Shown here piece by piece: positions 5,634-5,656 of a DNA stretch of 5,656 nt. Every line of letters starts with the position of its first letter. Position 1 is the first letter of the stretch. The stretch comes from Bacillota bacterium (lineage in GTDB: Bacteria > Bacillota > Clostridia > Acetivibrionales > DTU013), in NCBI GenBank assembly GCA_023415815.1, contig JAEZJL010000408.1:1-5656 (forward strand), given 5' to 3'. The notes beneath the pieces were generated by a model. That model did not search any database, was not told the DNA's origin, and saw only the letters and a program-made list of their open reading frames with translations. The position numbers and the translations under genes are program-made.

Positions 5634-5656
5634 CTGAATCGTGATATGGCGGCAAG

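Overview
The window holds one carbohydrate-type ABC importer locus, entirely on the minus strand. Read in the direction of transcription (right to left) it runs: ROK-family regulator (4066-5271), lipoprotein solute-binding protein (2613-3935), MalF-like permease (1655-2548), MalG-like permease (606-1655), and the first 197 codons of a MalK/UgpC-type ATPase that leaves the window at base 1. I find no RNA gene, insertion sequence or CRISPR array, and no convincing gene on the plus strand.

The organism looks like a low-to-mid GC Gram-positive, probably a Clostridia-type Firmicute. The pointers are strong AGGAGG-like ribosome binding sites, a lipoprotein rather than a soluble periplasmic binding protein, near-consensus TTGACA/TATTAT promoter hexamers, and an XylR-type ROK repressor with an N-terminal winged helix. 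This is inference; no marker gene is present.

The right end (5272-5656, about 385 bases) has no gene but is dense with signals. A GC-rich hairpin at 5589-5633 probably ends an upstream gene outside the window. A near-consensus promoter (P1, 5520-5548) follows, then a 27-bp dyad box (O1, 5478-5504), about 170 bases of leader with possible hairpins, a weaker second promoter candidate (P2, 5311-5339) and a second copy of the box (O2, 5278-5304) abutting the ROK start. O1 and O2 are exactly 200 bp apart and match at 21 of 27 positions. They are the best candidates for the ROK protein's own operators and are the main discovery in the window.

Likely working model (inference): the ROK protein binds O1/O2 without its sugar and represses its own transcription. 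I see no intrinsic terminator in the 130 bases before the binding-protein gene, so read-through would place the importer under the same control, with an extra weak promoter/dyad at 4004-4041 possibly acting locally. A stable stem-loop at 2569-2602 follows the binding-protein gene and could keep its mRNA more abundant than that of the permeases. The binding protein captures the solute, the two permeases form the channel and the ATPase drives import. The substrate cannot be told from the sequence. The MalG-like subunit is unusual in having an extracytoplasmic loop of about 100 residues after its first membrane segment.
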